From NCBI GenBank assembly GCA_029948255.1, contig JALIZF010001495.1, forward strand, positions 124,001 to 188,000: 64,000 nt of DNA, in the 5' to 3' direction. Position numbers and translations under genes: made by a program. Positions within the stretch are counted from its first letter, which is position 1, and each line of letters starts with the position of its first letter. The notes below the pieces were generated by a model, which was not told where the DNA came from, ran no database searches, and saw only the letters and a program-made list of their open reading frames with translations. Positions 23,088 through 33,903 of this stretch are shown piece after piece. Source of the stretch: Telmatactis stephensoni. Its lineage: Eukaryota; Cnidaria; Anthozoa; Actiniaria; Isophelliidae.

Positions 23088-24104
23088 TTAGAATGAACTC
23101 TGTACATGTATCTTATCAGATACGTCAGTCACACTCTTGCCTATAAAGTTCTGAGATGGACAAACGCTCCCAGAATGCAGTTTTCGCGATTTCCTACCGA
23201 CCAATTTCTTGATGATGTTTTTAAGAGCACTTCGAAAGTTATTATTCCTGTAGAAATAAACAAAAGGGTTGAATACAGAGTTGGCTAGACTGGCAGTTAC
23301 AGTCCATATGTACCCTGATCCATAGTTTACAGATGGTTTAAGCACCATTCTCACAGCGAAGGGAGTCCAACATAGAGTAAAGAGTCCGATAACAAAAGCC
23401 ACAGTTTGTGCGAGTTTTTTCTCCGCTTCGTGCGAGGCGTCATTAGAATGGCGACCAAGTTGTTTTCGTTTCAAAGATTGCTTACGGACAGCTCTAAACA
23501 TGAAGGCGTAGGAAATGAGGATGACCGTATACAGCAACCCCATTGCAATTACAGTAAACCCAACATAAGTTTCTTTCTTGGGTTCATCAACAAATGCGTC
23601 CAGGCTAGGCGTAATGCAACACAAAAACCATGACAAAATCAAAACGGCTTTTAGTCTTGCCGTGGTTATAATGTTCTTAAATGTCATAGGTTTCAATATA
23701 GCGAAACATCGCTCTACACTCATAATAGCTAATGTTAGTACTGAAATCGAACAAGATAGATTGCCAACAAGACGTGCAGTGTACTCCACCTTCACGAGAC
23801 ACTCTCCATAGAGTTTCCAGTACAGTATGACAGCTAAACAAGGACTAACAATGCAAGTAACAAGAAGATCAGCAGTGGACAAGTTAAAGATGCAGTAACT
23901 TGAAAGAGTATGTAGCGAGGGCGTGAGACCAATAGTTAGGCATACAGTGATATTACCAATGCTACCAATAATGGATAACAAGATGTTAATAAACACCATA
24001 GCGACCCCTTCGCCTTTATGGATAAGACAACGATGAGAGCCAACTTTGATGTCAGAAAACATGTTCACTTCAGTTGTTGCGCTGACTTGTTTTTTGGTTC
24101 TCAA
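23088..24104 (-). CDS. Class A (rhodopsin-family) G-protein-coupled receptor, orphan (338 aa)
   Basis: An intronless frame with seven hydrophobic segments and class A anchors: GN at 50-51 (TM1), LSTAD ending at Asp79 (TM2), ERC at 131-133 in place of DRY, CWTPF at 245-249 (TM6) and NPFVY at 279-283 (TM7). The third intracellular loop is basic (KQSLKRKQ). The tail of about 50 residues is Ser-rich. The usual TM3-ECL2 disulfide is not apparent: no Cys lies at the expected TM3 position (~107), and ECL2 has none. This is a feature of melanocortin/adenosine/cannabinoid-type receptors. The ligand cannot be inferred. An internal Met15 (ATG at 24062) is an alternative start. Single-exon receptors of this kind are common in cnidarian GPCR expansions (general knowledge). 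Confidence 0.92.
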   Translation of the reverse strand: MRTKKQVSATTEVNMFSDIKVGSHRCLIHKGEGVAMVFINILLSIIGSIGNITVCLTIGLTPSLHTLSSYCIFNLSTADLLVTCIVSPCLAVILYWKLYGECLVKVEYTARLVGNLSCSISVLTLAIMSVERCFAILKPMTFKNIITTARLKAVLILSWFLCCITPSLDAFVDEPKKETYVGFTVIAMGLLYTVILISYAFMFRAVRKQSLKRKQLGRHSNDASHEAEKKLAQTVAFVIGLFTLCWTPFAVRMVLKPSVNYGSGYIWTVTASLANSVFNPFVYFYRNNNFRSALKNIIKKLVGRKSRKLHSGSVCPSQNFIGKSVTDVSDKIHVQSSF

Positions 24105-26430
24105 GCACAGGTGTTTATAGTAGGTAAGTCATTGTCATATTGAACTAAGAAAGTTTTCCGGCAGCTAACGAATTTTCGCAAGATATATAATTTCCTGTTC
24201 TTGTTCACTTCTACGCTTGTGCCACTTAACCTTCTTATTAGTTTCTATCGAATAGATATATGCACAGAACTGATATTTCAGCCAATACAATTAAAGGGCG
24301 ATGCCGAAAAAAATTGTCCTGTTTCTTGGTTGTTATGCTCTGAATAATCACTGGTTAACTTTCTTGCCTGCACCTGTCTCGTACTGAGGTCTTGGTCTCT
24401 TGCTGTTAGACCCAATTCCAAGGTTGAACCAATTGCTCTTCTTTGTTATGAGAATTGAATACCTTTCTGGATCTTTCCTCATGCAAAGCAAAGAATGTTT
24501 TGTGTGGCCTTTTCAAAGATGTGATACAACACTTCAATCTATAACAGTCTTTCAATTGACGTAGTAATGACGAGCTGTCAGCAAATCAAGAGGAGGTGCT
24601 GGCCAATATTTGTTATTAATTTTACCTCTTCAAGTATTATTTACAATGATACAGTGGTTCTGTAGCAAAACTCAACTACTTATAACTAGATTGCAGTAAT
24701 CAGTTTATGTGCAGCCACAGTATAATTCTGTGAATAAGACAATGACCTTTCTTTTTCTGTCGCTCCCTCTCATCTGTGAGGTAAAAAAATAAAGTTCTCA
24801 TGTTTTCTCCAAAATTAAATTCAAACCTGTGAACTCTGTAGTTTGCAGTGGACCCACAACCCACGCACAAAACATGACTAGTATTTGTAGCGCTACTGAA
24901 TACAAGTGACTTGCAAATAAACAAAGCGTAGGTAGATTGATATTACAAACTACAAAAACTCGTTCCTGTTGTTCATTTTAAGGTGCTTTTTGGACATTTG
25001 TGGAAACTGATTATTCCTTTAAAAGAAATGTTTAGCTATTCTCCCCGAATTTCTGGAATTTAAGCCAATTTTCAACGAATCGAAAGTTTTGCTTGAAAAC
25101 AAAAAGGACAACAACATCAGGGATGAGATGTTTATAGCTGCAAAAATATTGAAGGATATTTTCTATGTCTTGTGAATATTAGGGAAATATCAATGTTACC
25201 GGCTTGGTGAGGCACTATAGGTAACTTTAACAAAGTTTCAATTTTCATAAAGTTCACCCTTTCAATGATTGTACGCCGCACGACGAATAGATAGCGCTAT
25301 TCATTGTGTCTAATCCCTATGAAGTTAACAAATAGATTCCGTTTTTCCGTGCATCGGCACTTCAACTTTCCTTATTTTTCATATGTACCTATATATATAT
25401 ATATATATTATAGTGCCAAGCGACTTTCACTACCATAATCATACACGCTCTCGACCAATCAGTGCGCGCCTGTTATACCAATTATTATGCTGTTACTCAA
25501 TACGTTTATTTCATATCTGGACATACAAGCCCAACCAACCAACCAACCGACCAACCAACCGACCGACCGACCGACCGACCGACCGACCGCTCAGTTACGG
25601 TAAGGAAACACAGAACTAGGGACATTCAAATGATACGAGCTAGTTTTACTGCTGTACGTCTCAAATTTGTCTAAGCTTTCTACGTCCATGGCGACGTCTC
25701 AGAGACGAATGAAGAAATTTAAAAGTACACGCTCGATTGCCTGCCCCCGAATCTACTCTAGCATTTGTGTATGCCAAGGGAGCATGCTGCAGGGACATGG
25801 TGCGGGAAATCATTACAGAGACAGACAGAGAAAGTCCCCCCCTACTGTAGTGTGTGTAGCGATACCAACTGCATGTTTGCGGTAAAAGTTGTGTTGCGAG
25901 AACAAACATTTGTCCCAGGACAAGTCCCATGAATTCAAACTGGTTGACACAGTTTTGCGTGGGTGGTACATGATCAGAGGACTTGTCCCCACTTAATTCA
26001 AGGTGTCCCCTAACAACTTAACAATGTGTGCAGAGCTTTTTGCAATTCCACTCCCCCTTTGTTAATTATAAATTAAATGACGGGCTGAGAAAAATTATAT
26101 TCCTATCTACGTTCCAAGTGCAGAAGAGTTTTCCTTTTTCATGGAATTACAAATGAGAGAATTAGGAAGCCCTTCAATCTTTAATTGCATTTCGCCTACT
26201 TTAACCATTTAAGAACAAGTGTTTACTGAATGCATAACAATTAACAAACTTTTACCTGTCATCGACGTCAGATGCTGAATCTATTTGCGTTATTTGTATA
26301 TAGGAAATTATACGTTTTCGAGTGCCATTGAGGGGAAACATCAACGAGTGACTTTTGAGAGATGTGCACTTTGAAAACTCACGAGTTCAAATTTATCCTG
26401 AATAGCACCAGAAAAGCGTATGATTTCTGT
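24105..26430. other. Intergenic region, no genes recognised
   Basis: The GPCR promoter side comes first, then AT-rich sequence. It holds an AT dinucleotide run (about 25391-25410) and a CCAA/CCGA tetranucleotide array (about 25529-25590). Its short open frames follow those repeats and are not convincing. Confidence 0.5.
25529..25590. repeat. (CCAA/CCGA)n tetranucleotide microsatellite
   Basis: About 60 bp of CCAA units grading into CCGA units. It generates artificial Pro-Thr-Asp repeat frames. Confidence 0.95.
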
Positions 26431-26836
26431 ATAAATAAATAAATAAATTAATAAATTTGGGGTAGCTCATCACCCTTCCTCGCAGCCAAGTGCTGGATTA
26501 CGAAGGGCGCAGCTCAACGTGATCGAGTCGAAGGTTTACAAGGGCGCTTTCATTACGAACAATTGAACAATCACACATTTACATACAAATTAACATACAC
26601 ATACACGTAGCAGCCACCAGACGACTCATGTCTGATCACGGAGCACAGCTTAGATCGAAACTAGTTCGTTTTTACTTAGGGAGGAAAAACCGGAGAACCC
26701 GGAGAAAAAACCCTCGAAGCAAGGGAGAGAACGAACAAGAAACTCAAGCCACATGTGATGCCCCGTCCGGGGATTGAACGAGGGACCACAGCGGTGACAG
26801 ACCGGCGCTCTCACCGCTCGGCCACCCTTGCTTCCC
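26431..26836 (-). repeat. tRNA-derived SINE (~400 bp)
   Basis: Read on the minus strand, it starts with a tRNA-like head containing GGGTGGCCGAGCGGTGAGAG (A box) and CGTTCAATCCCC (B box). A unique body follows, and it ends in an ATTT/ATTA tail at 26431-26456. Head-body-tail order and length are typical of a SINE. No target duplication was recognised. Confidence 0.8.
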
Positions 26837-27200
26837 AAACAAGCTAGCAAAAATCAAAGCAAATTATCAACTTTTGAACACAAAAGCTTCAGTCATTTGT
26901 TAAAAGTAAACGTATCTTGATAAAAAAGCCCTAAATGAGGTATAAACAATGACAACACAAGTCATAAATATTTTGTCAAGTGTATTATTATCGATCGTTT
27001 GAACATTTGGAGACAGCTAGTGAGAACACAAGACCGGCTTAATTCTCTTTCTTGTTGCTCGTCATCCATTTTGAACTGATTTCTTAACAACTAGCGTACA
27101 ACTGGAAAGGAGGGCGGAAATACCTTTGAGAAAAAGATACTCGTTTCTTTTATACGTGTGTCAAAACGCACTGTGGCCAGCAAAGCGTGCTTTCTAGTGT
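26837..27200. other. Intergenic spacer
   Basis: No gene or repeat is recognised. Confidence 0.4.
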
Positions 27201-27582
27201 TTAAAGATCCGGGGGGGGGGGGGTATTCCCTATATTGGTGTGCTAGGGATGATCGGTCGTATTTGTTAGGGTTGAAATCGCCGATTTGGTATTTTTTAGG
27301 GGTCGTCAGAGAAAATCCAAGGTTTTTCAGAAAAGATGGTATTTTTTAGGGGTACAAAATAAACGAGACGATTTTTTTACTTACTGGCTTTTTATTAGAA
27401 CACTAGCTTTTTGTTTGATTTTTTGGTATTTTTAGGGGTATTTTTGAGCTGTTAGGTATTTTTTAGGGTCGAAAATTTTGGCATTTGGGTATTTTTTAGG
27501 GTACGTTTTGGAGGTTTCCGACGATCATCCCTAGCGTTTTGACCCCGAAGAACCCCCCCCCCCCCCCCCGGGTTAAAGATCC
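27201..27582. mobile_element. Poly-G/poly-C-ended element with GGTATTTTTTAGGGG modules, flanked by a 10-bp direct repeat
   Basis: TTAAAGATCC occurs at 27201-27210 and again at 27573-27582, as a target duplication would. Between them are a poly-G end and a poly-C end, subterminal GCTAGGGATGATCG paired with CGATCATCCCTAGC, and about five copies of GGTATTTTTTAGGG-type modules. There is no transposase frame. The duplication length suggests a Mutator-like source (inference). Confidence 0.7.
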
Positions 27583-27693
27583 TATGACACAATTTTATTT
27601 CGAAAATCAATTCTTATTGGAGAGTATAGTGAAAATAGTCCTATTTTTTCTAATATTGACGCCATATTCTCATGCGCATGCGATATAGAATTA

Positions 27694-28705
27694 AACTAGA
27701 CGCACACGTGCGTTCACTCGTGCCTATGCCTGGAGCCCTTTTTAAGAGAGGCTCCAATGACCGGCTCCGTTCGTACTCTTCCCCTAGCCGTTTCACGCAT
27801 TCTTCACCATTCCGGGAAATAGCTAACCGTAACAAATGACCTTTTTTGAATCGGCTAACTTAAACTAAAAAACATCTTGATTAGTTAGTTTGTCTGTCAA
27901 CAGCTATTAGTGCCTTTGTCTTTCTATTATCATGCATAGGTATTAGATATCTCCAACATGCAAAAATATACCAGTTTTATATTCAACTTCTTATTTCACT
28001 ATATATCTCAATTGTTTGCTGTAAAGACTTCTACAACGGCATATTTGACACAATAACAAATCGTGTATTTTTTCGTTCATGTTTCGGATGTTATATATAT
28101 GAATAAAAGACGTTACGTGACCAAACGCGAAATACAAGGTCAATGGAATCTAGTTTCATGCCATTCCGATATTAAATTAAAATTCACTACAAAAACCTCT
28201 CAAGATCTCTTGAATGCTTGAATGAGGAATATAATTGACTTGCTTCTATGTATGTTCGTTTAGCAACATGTAGGATGAGAAATTCGTAGTTTTCCAGCTC
28301 ATAGGAAATAGTCGTTATCGCGAGGGCCTCGGCTTTCAAGTACTCCATTTAGAGTTCGATATTTGGTCAAAGTATTGGAGATGAAGCTCAAAATAACAGC
28401 CCATCGTGAAGCTCTTATAAGTATATAGGTATTTCTCGAGTTAAAAGCTCCAAATTACATTGTTCTACTGCAGGAAAAGCCCGTCTCTGAAAGCTATTTT
28501 CTTTGAAGTCGGCCATCTTGCATTCCTAAAGTTCCTGGCTTGCGTTCGCTGTCGCTTAAAGGTGATGAATGAAGGGCATTGTTTTTACGCTCTTAACCAA
28601 TCAGAGGTCCCTCAGGACGAACACAGGAAAAAAAAAAAAAAAAAAAAAAAAAAAACATTTGCAGTTTATAACTCGTTCCCGGCCTAAAGGCCTGGGCACG
28701 AGTAA
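27694..28705 (-). mobile_element. ~1-kb repeated element 'ACTCGTGCC', copy 1
   Basis: One of four copies in the window. Plus-strand ends are AACTAGACGCACACGTGCG and CCTGGGCACGAGTAA; both termini contain ACTCGTGCC in inverted orientation. Near-identical to copy 3 at 46400. On the minus strand it has a CCAAT-like GATTGGTTAAG, then ATGGCCGAC and a decayed ~125-codon frame. A poly-T/poly-A tract of about 30 lies near 28628. Confidence 0.85.
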
Positions 28706-28909
28706 AAAAAAATTAAAATGCAAATGAGATGACTTCAAAGAAGGCATTTTGAGTTCATGTGGTGGCGAGGGCTTGAAGGTCCGAGCCCGTAGTTTTCAAC
28801 TGATTTAAAAACCTCCAACCTATATTTCATGTATTTTTCAAATCAAAAATTGATGATTGTTTTCAAAGAAAATCCAGGTTAAATTTTGTGTAATATGTCT
28901 TTCATAGTT

Positions 28910-29545
28910 AAGTCTTTATCAGAAATAGAGCACATCGAGCTATACAAAATTCCGAAGTTTGATGTTAATCGGATCAATATTGAACGAGATACAGCCATTC
29001 AAATATACTCAAAATTACTAAGAAATGTATGGATTACCGGCCGGGCAACCCCGGGGGGGGGACTCCCATCGAAAATGGGCGGGGATGATCGTCGGAAATT
29101 TTCAAAAATACCCCTAAAAGATACCGGAGTCTTACGAAGGTGGGCGTGGCAGCATAAGTTTTTTACCCCTAAAAGATACCAATTTAAAAGCTGTCGTTGC
29201 TGTTATTATTATGTAATATGTTATTCTCTTTAAAAAAGCATACCCAGCTTAGACTTTCGGTGGCCCCAAAACCTTTAATACACCCTAAAAGATACCAGAT
29301 CCCTGATTTTGACCCCTAAAAGATACGACGATCATCTCCGCCCAACGATATATGGGAGTCCCCCCCCCTGCCGGGCGGGCAACTTGTCTGGTCGTTCATA
29401 CATTTCTTAGTACTAAATTTTTCTTTGTAATATTTGGAGTTTTTAAATGGCTGTATCTCGTTCACGTTCAATACTGATCCGATTAACACCAAACTTCGGA
29501 ATTTTGTATAACTCGATGTGCTCTTTCTAATTAAGTGGGTCTCGT
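28910..29545. mobile_element. Foldback element interrupted by a nested MITE
   Basis: Arms of about 150 bp pair: the left has CACATCGAGCTATACAAAAT and GAACGAGATACAGCCATT, the right carries their reverse complements. The loop is occupied by the modular element at 29050-29375, so that element inserted later. Confidence 0.75.
29042..29383. mobile_element. Poly-G/poly-C-ended element with CCCCTAAAAGATACC modules (nested)
   Basis: CGGGCAAC at 29042-29049 is repeated at 29376-29383. Inside, GGGGGACTCCCAT pairs with ATGGGAGTCCCCC, and CCCTAAAAGATACC-type modules occur about five times. Same architecture and module type as the 27201 element. Non-coding. Confidence 0.7.
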
Positions 29546-29759
29546 ATTGATTATCACAATATTAAGAGACTCGTACCAGTCCCAAACGGCTTGAAATCCG
29601 GCAATGGTTATGATTTTCATTGTGTTCACTGTATAATTTAATCATGATTCTTAAAACAAGAACTCTTCGAACTTTTTTGCTAAACTGCAGGTTTTATCTA
29701 TAGAATTGTTTACAGATGGAAAAATGCCAGTATTTGGATGGAGTTGTTTTTGTAATAAA

Positions 29760-30063
29760 TGGAACGATTTCACATAACTCACTTTTACATGCAAATGATC
29801 AAATAATCCCATGTTTATGATGTAAACGCACGAAACCGCACACATGGCACGCAACAAGTTGACGTGGCTCTGAAATTTATAGTTACCGAGTTGCTTTTCA
29901 AATGAGTTTGAGTTTGTTGTTCGTTTATGATTTATCATGCTCATCTAAATAATTGAAGCGCGTGCGGTTTTGTGCGTTTACATCATTAACCTGCTATTTT
30001 TTCATTAGCATATTATTTTACTCGTAACTTGCGGGTAGGAGTGAGTTATGTGAAATCGTTCCA
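29760..30063. mobile_element. Foldback/MITE, 304 bp
   Basis: TGGAACGATTTCACATAACT at the left is matched by its exact reverse complement at the right end. A second inner pair (GATGTAAACGCACGAAACCG and its near-complement) supports a folded element. Confidence 0.75.
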
Positions 30064-30665
30064 ATGATGCCTCCATTGACGTCATCAAATTAGCATAAGA
30101 ACATTTAAACCGTTCACAACTCAGAAATATGAAGTCTGCAACTGGTAATATTAAACTGTTCTAGTTATCACTTAATAAATAAGTCATTTTAGAACAAAAA
30201 CATTGCATCATAGGAGCTTTAAAACTATTCCAAGCCATCGTGCGTACGTGTTAGAATTAGGTTAGAATGGTAGCGTTTTCCTTCTTCCTTCCTTAGGGTG
30301 TAATTATAGCAGGTTTTCTAACGCAATAGCAAAGTTCAAAACCGGAATACCAAGTATTCTTAAAATCTCAGTCCTGATATTATTTTTTATATTGTCATTC
30401 ATTCTCCGAAAAGCAATTTAGTCCTAACAGGATAAAATGAAAAGATTTTTTACACATTCGTGAGTGTCGAGATATTCAAATAAATTAACAGCTGTCATTT
30501 TTAATGAGCGCAATTTTAGTTAATCCCCTTGCACGCAAGTCCATTTTCTATGACAAATATTTTATTTGACATGTGGCAAATGCATGTATCGTGGATAATC
30601 CTCTTGTAATAGGGAATATTGCTTGTGTAGAAGGTGCTTTACCCAACAGGCAGGAGTCCCCTCGC

Positions 30666-30696
<31 letters not shown>

Positions 30697-33600
30697 CAAA
30701 CAACAACAACAAAAAAAAAACAAACAGAAAAGTTGTGTTTACTGTGAATTTAATTAAAAGAAAAGTTACAAAGAAATATTACATCAATACATCGTTGATT
30801 ATAATAGTGAGATTACAAACGTTCTGGATGTTAATCCATGTATGCTTAGGTTTTACTTACAAACATTCTATAATGTACGTGCAACTATTTAATATTTATA
30901 CTAACTATATGAAAATAGTATCTTCTCTGTTGGCCTCGTGTCTACAAACTGGGGACGGTTTACACACCTTGCATGACATTTTAAATTTTAATCTAAAGTT
31001 GGCAAAAATTGAAATTTTGAGGTAGTTTTGATGAATAGCGCCAAAGTTAAGTGTAGCTGAAGTTGGCTGTTTTTCTAAAGAAACGTTTGATGTAGGGCAA
31101 GCCGTTGCCCACCTTCGGCCGCGAACTATCAAGAGTACTTCAAAATTACCATTTTTGCTAACTTTAGTATTTATATGCTCCTGTCAACCTTTTTTTTGTT
31201 GGATTAAAATTCAAAGCGTCACTCAATTCAAGGTGTGCAATCTCTCCATTGGGAAATAATGGGAAATGGCTCGCAATGTCACGCAAACGTTATCGTTTAA
31301 CGACAAACGTGAACGTGTCATGGAATACGTTGCCGTGTTGTTACGGAAAACGTAAATGGAAACGGAGCCTACTCTTACGGTTTTTTTACGTATCCAAAAT
31401 ATAGTTCGGCTTGCTGTAAACTATTCAAATGTTTTTGTAATTTACATTTTAAGAAGCTAAAAAAGCACTAAGCGGCGATTGAAATCTTAACAGACAACGC
31501 AATATGAGTGATTTGGAAATATTATTACTGCACTTAAAACAATAAAATTCTAAAATATCTACATCCTACTATTTAAAATGATTATTAATAAAACCAGAAA
31601 TTGCTAATGTCACTTGTCAGTCGACTAACCAGAAAATAATGTAAGCAGTCAATTATAGTCCATACTGACACTCCAGTGACTTCTAACAAAAATTACATGT
31701 TGAGCTTTACGAGAAAGTTTCTTGTACTCTTTACGGGTGAAACCCGTTTCTTAGTTTATGAAGACTTTGCTTGCAGTTTGTCAGTAGCCGACTGGTACAA
31801 TGAGTAGTTTGTACATGGTTCGAAGGGAAATATTACTGAAAGGTATTTTCTGGTGACACGATCAACGCCTAGATCGCCTCTGCAAAATCTAAGGTCGAAA
31901 TGAAAGGTGCATAAGTCCGACTTCTGTTTTGCAGCATAATTCAAGAAAACGCAATTCAATAAAACTATTGCGACTGTCAATTTACAAGTATTCTTTGAAA
32001 CCATACCCAATTAGACTTAGAAAATCACAAGTTTAAAGTTCTACTGACGTGACTTCTTGGGTTGATGGCATAAAATGCTCCTAAGATATTAAAGGTACTC
32101 GCAAGTATTGTTTCAAGACAATGGCAATTGTTCTAACACAATTATAATTACAAGTACTTTATCTCTAACAGCAAGTTTATGCGGTACCAGTTATTCGAAA
32201 GGAGATTAGAGGTAGCCCTGGATTAAATCTAAAGAAAACATCAATCATCCTTTGAACAACCCAACCCTGGCCCCTAAATACATTAAAAGCAATCAGTGCA
32301 CTAATTCTGACTGAACAAAGCTAAAGTTCATTCAAATCAGGTTTTGAAACTTATAAAGCAATTAAAATAATGACTTCTCTTGGCTTGAATTTCCCGAGAT
32401 GCATTAAATAAGTCATACAGTATTCTGCCATACTATACAATCTAATTACGTACTTGTGTTTGTTACTAGGTACTTAGCTGATATTCTTACAAAACAACAT
32501 AAATATAAACAAATGAAAATACGTCTACCGGATAACTGAAGAGATGCCAATGAAAACGGCCTAAGTGACATTATTGATTGATATTTTGGTATAGGAACGT
32601 CCATAATATTTTGATCATTTGTGAAAATATTAGCTGTTTCCATGTGCCTCACTTCAATTTGATCCTCCTAAGTCTCTGTATAAGAGGAATTAACATAAAA
32701 TTGATATCATCAGTCAAACGTAAATGACTGGAAAAAAAAAATAACTGTTGTAGTGGTTATTCCTTGTTTCTCATCAAATTTTTATATAGTTTAACTCAAA
32801 AGAATTCAAGATGCAATCTGTGCGCAACTCTCCTCTTGAGAGCAAAAAAGACAAATCAGTGTATATCTTGTACATATAGTGGAACTAGTTCAGTGGTAAA
32901 CTAACAACCTAGTAATGTGCAATGTAGGGTTTTCAAAAAGTGCTGGTAATGTCGCCGACTACTTTTTACAGCAATATTGTCAACTACATTTAATTTGAGG
33001 TTTTCAAAGTCTTTTTGACAGCCCTGGTTATGCTATTAAGCTATCTAGGTATAAACATACCGCATTGCATAGACACCACTTTAATACACCCAACATTGCT
33101 CAGGTCTAGTGATACTAATTGAAATGAACTATTCATTACCATGCCTCAGTGTTTTGATTAGACAACAAGTCAATGATGACAAATCAAAGCGTGCTGAGAC
33201 ACAACACAGTGCAACATAGCAGGGGTCTTTCACTCTGTCATGTCAGAAGAATATAACCAAGAGACCAAGACTCCATGCATGCCCTAATAAAAACCTTTGG
33301 GGATGAATGTGGTGTTGCCCAGCATTAGATGTATTTTTAGAACACCATTGGAACAAATTCAGCTTGTGCTGGAGGCTGGCTGTTAAATATACAAAATTGT
33401 AAAGAGTGTGCAAGTGGTTGGTGGTCTACAAAATAGCACAAATGCATGGCAACATGTTACATCACATGATGCCCATGGTCTCTTGGTCATGTGTAAACTG
33501 CTCTACAATGGGAAAGTCAATGAGCAATGTTGGGTTAGAAGTGAAACCTTAATGTACTTGTATACTTTGTGATAAAGCATTTGATCTTGATAATTTCAAG

Positions 33601-33726
33601 ATTACAAATACATGCATGGGATTCACACTGTAGCTTGTCTAATGACTGCCTTGAAATTTTAATACATTACAAAATTCTTCACTAAAAACTATTGTTCAAG
33701 CTTGTGTAAATGTACGACTCACACAT
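30064..33726. other. Gene-poor region upstream of the gene B terminal exon
   Basis: 3.7 kb of AT-rich DNA with an (AAAAC)n run (about 30666-30700). The only frame with any character is a small secreted-peptide-like one at 31756-32004. Nothing else is recognised. Confidence 0.5.
31756..32004 (-). CDS. Hypothetical small secreted peptide (82 aa), low support
   Basis: From ATG at 32004 the frame opens with a basic start, then a hydrophobic stretch (LTVAIVLLNCVFLNYA) resembling a signal peptide, then a ~60-residue part with several Cys. No homologue is recognised, there is no poly-A or promoter evidence, and AT-rich DNA yields such frames by chance. It could also be one exon of a larger gene. 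Listed only as a candidate. Confidence 0.22.
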   Translation of the reverse strand: MVSKNTCKLTVAIVLLNCVFLNYAAKQKSDLCTFHFDLRFCRGDLGVDRVTRKYLSVIFPFEPCTNYSLYQSATDKLQAKSS

Positions 33727-33903
33727 TTAAATCCACATTTCATCTTTAACTGATTTGTCCCATTCAACTTGGCTTTCATCCTGTTCATGGCTTGGCTGGA
33801 CCTCAGCATAGTTGGATGAGGGTGTGTACTTTGGTGGTGGACCTCCGCCATTAGGGTAACGATCCTGGAAATTCAGGTCAGCATAAACCACCTCTTTAGG
33901 TTT
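33727..33903 (-). other. Gene B terminal exon encoding the paired ITIM-like tail
   Basis: 58 codons plus TAA. The first tyrosine sits in VVYADLNF and the second in SNYAEV, 25 residues apart. In vertebrates, paired ITIMs of this kind recruit SH2 phosphatases (SHP-1/2); whether that happens here is inference. Acceptor TATATATAG|AAACC, phase 0. Confidence 0.85.

Noticed and set aside
25383..25674. Pro-Thr-Asp repeat frames
   Set aside because: They translate the CCAA/CCGA microsatellite.
26760..26836. Functional tRNA gene on the minus strand
   Set aside because: A/B boxes are present, but the acceptor and anticodon stems do not pair properly and a SINE body with tail follows.
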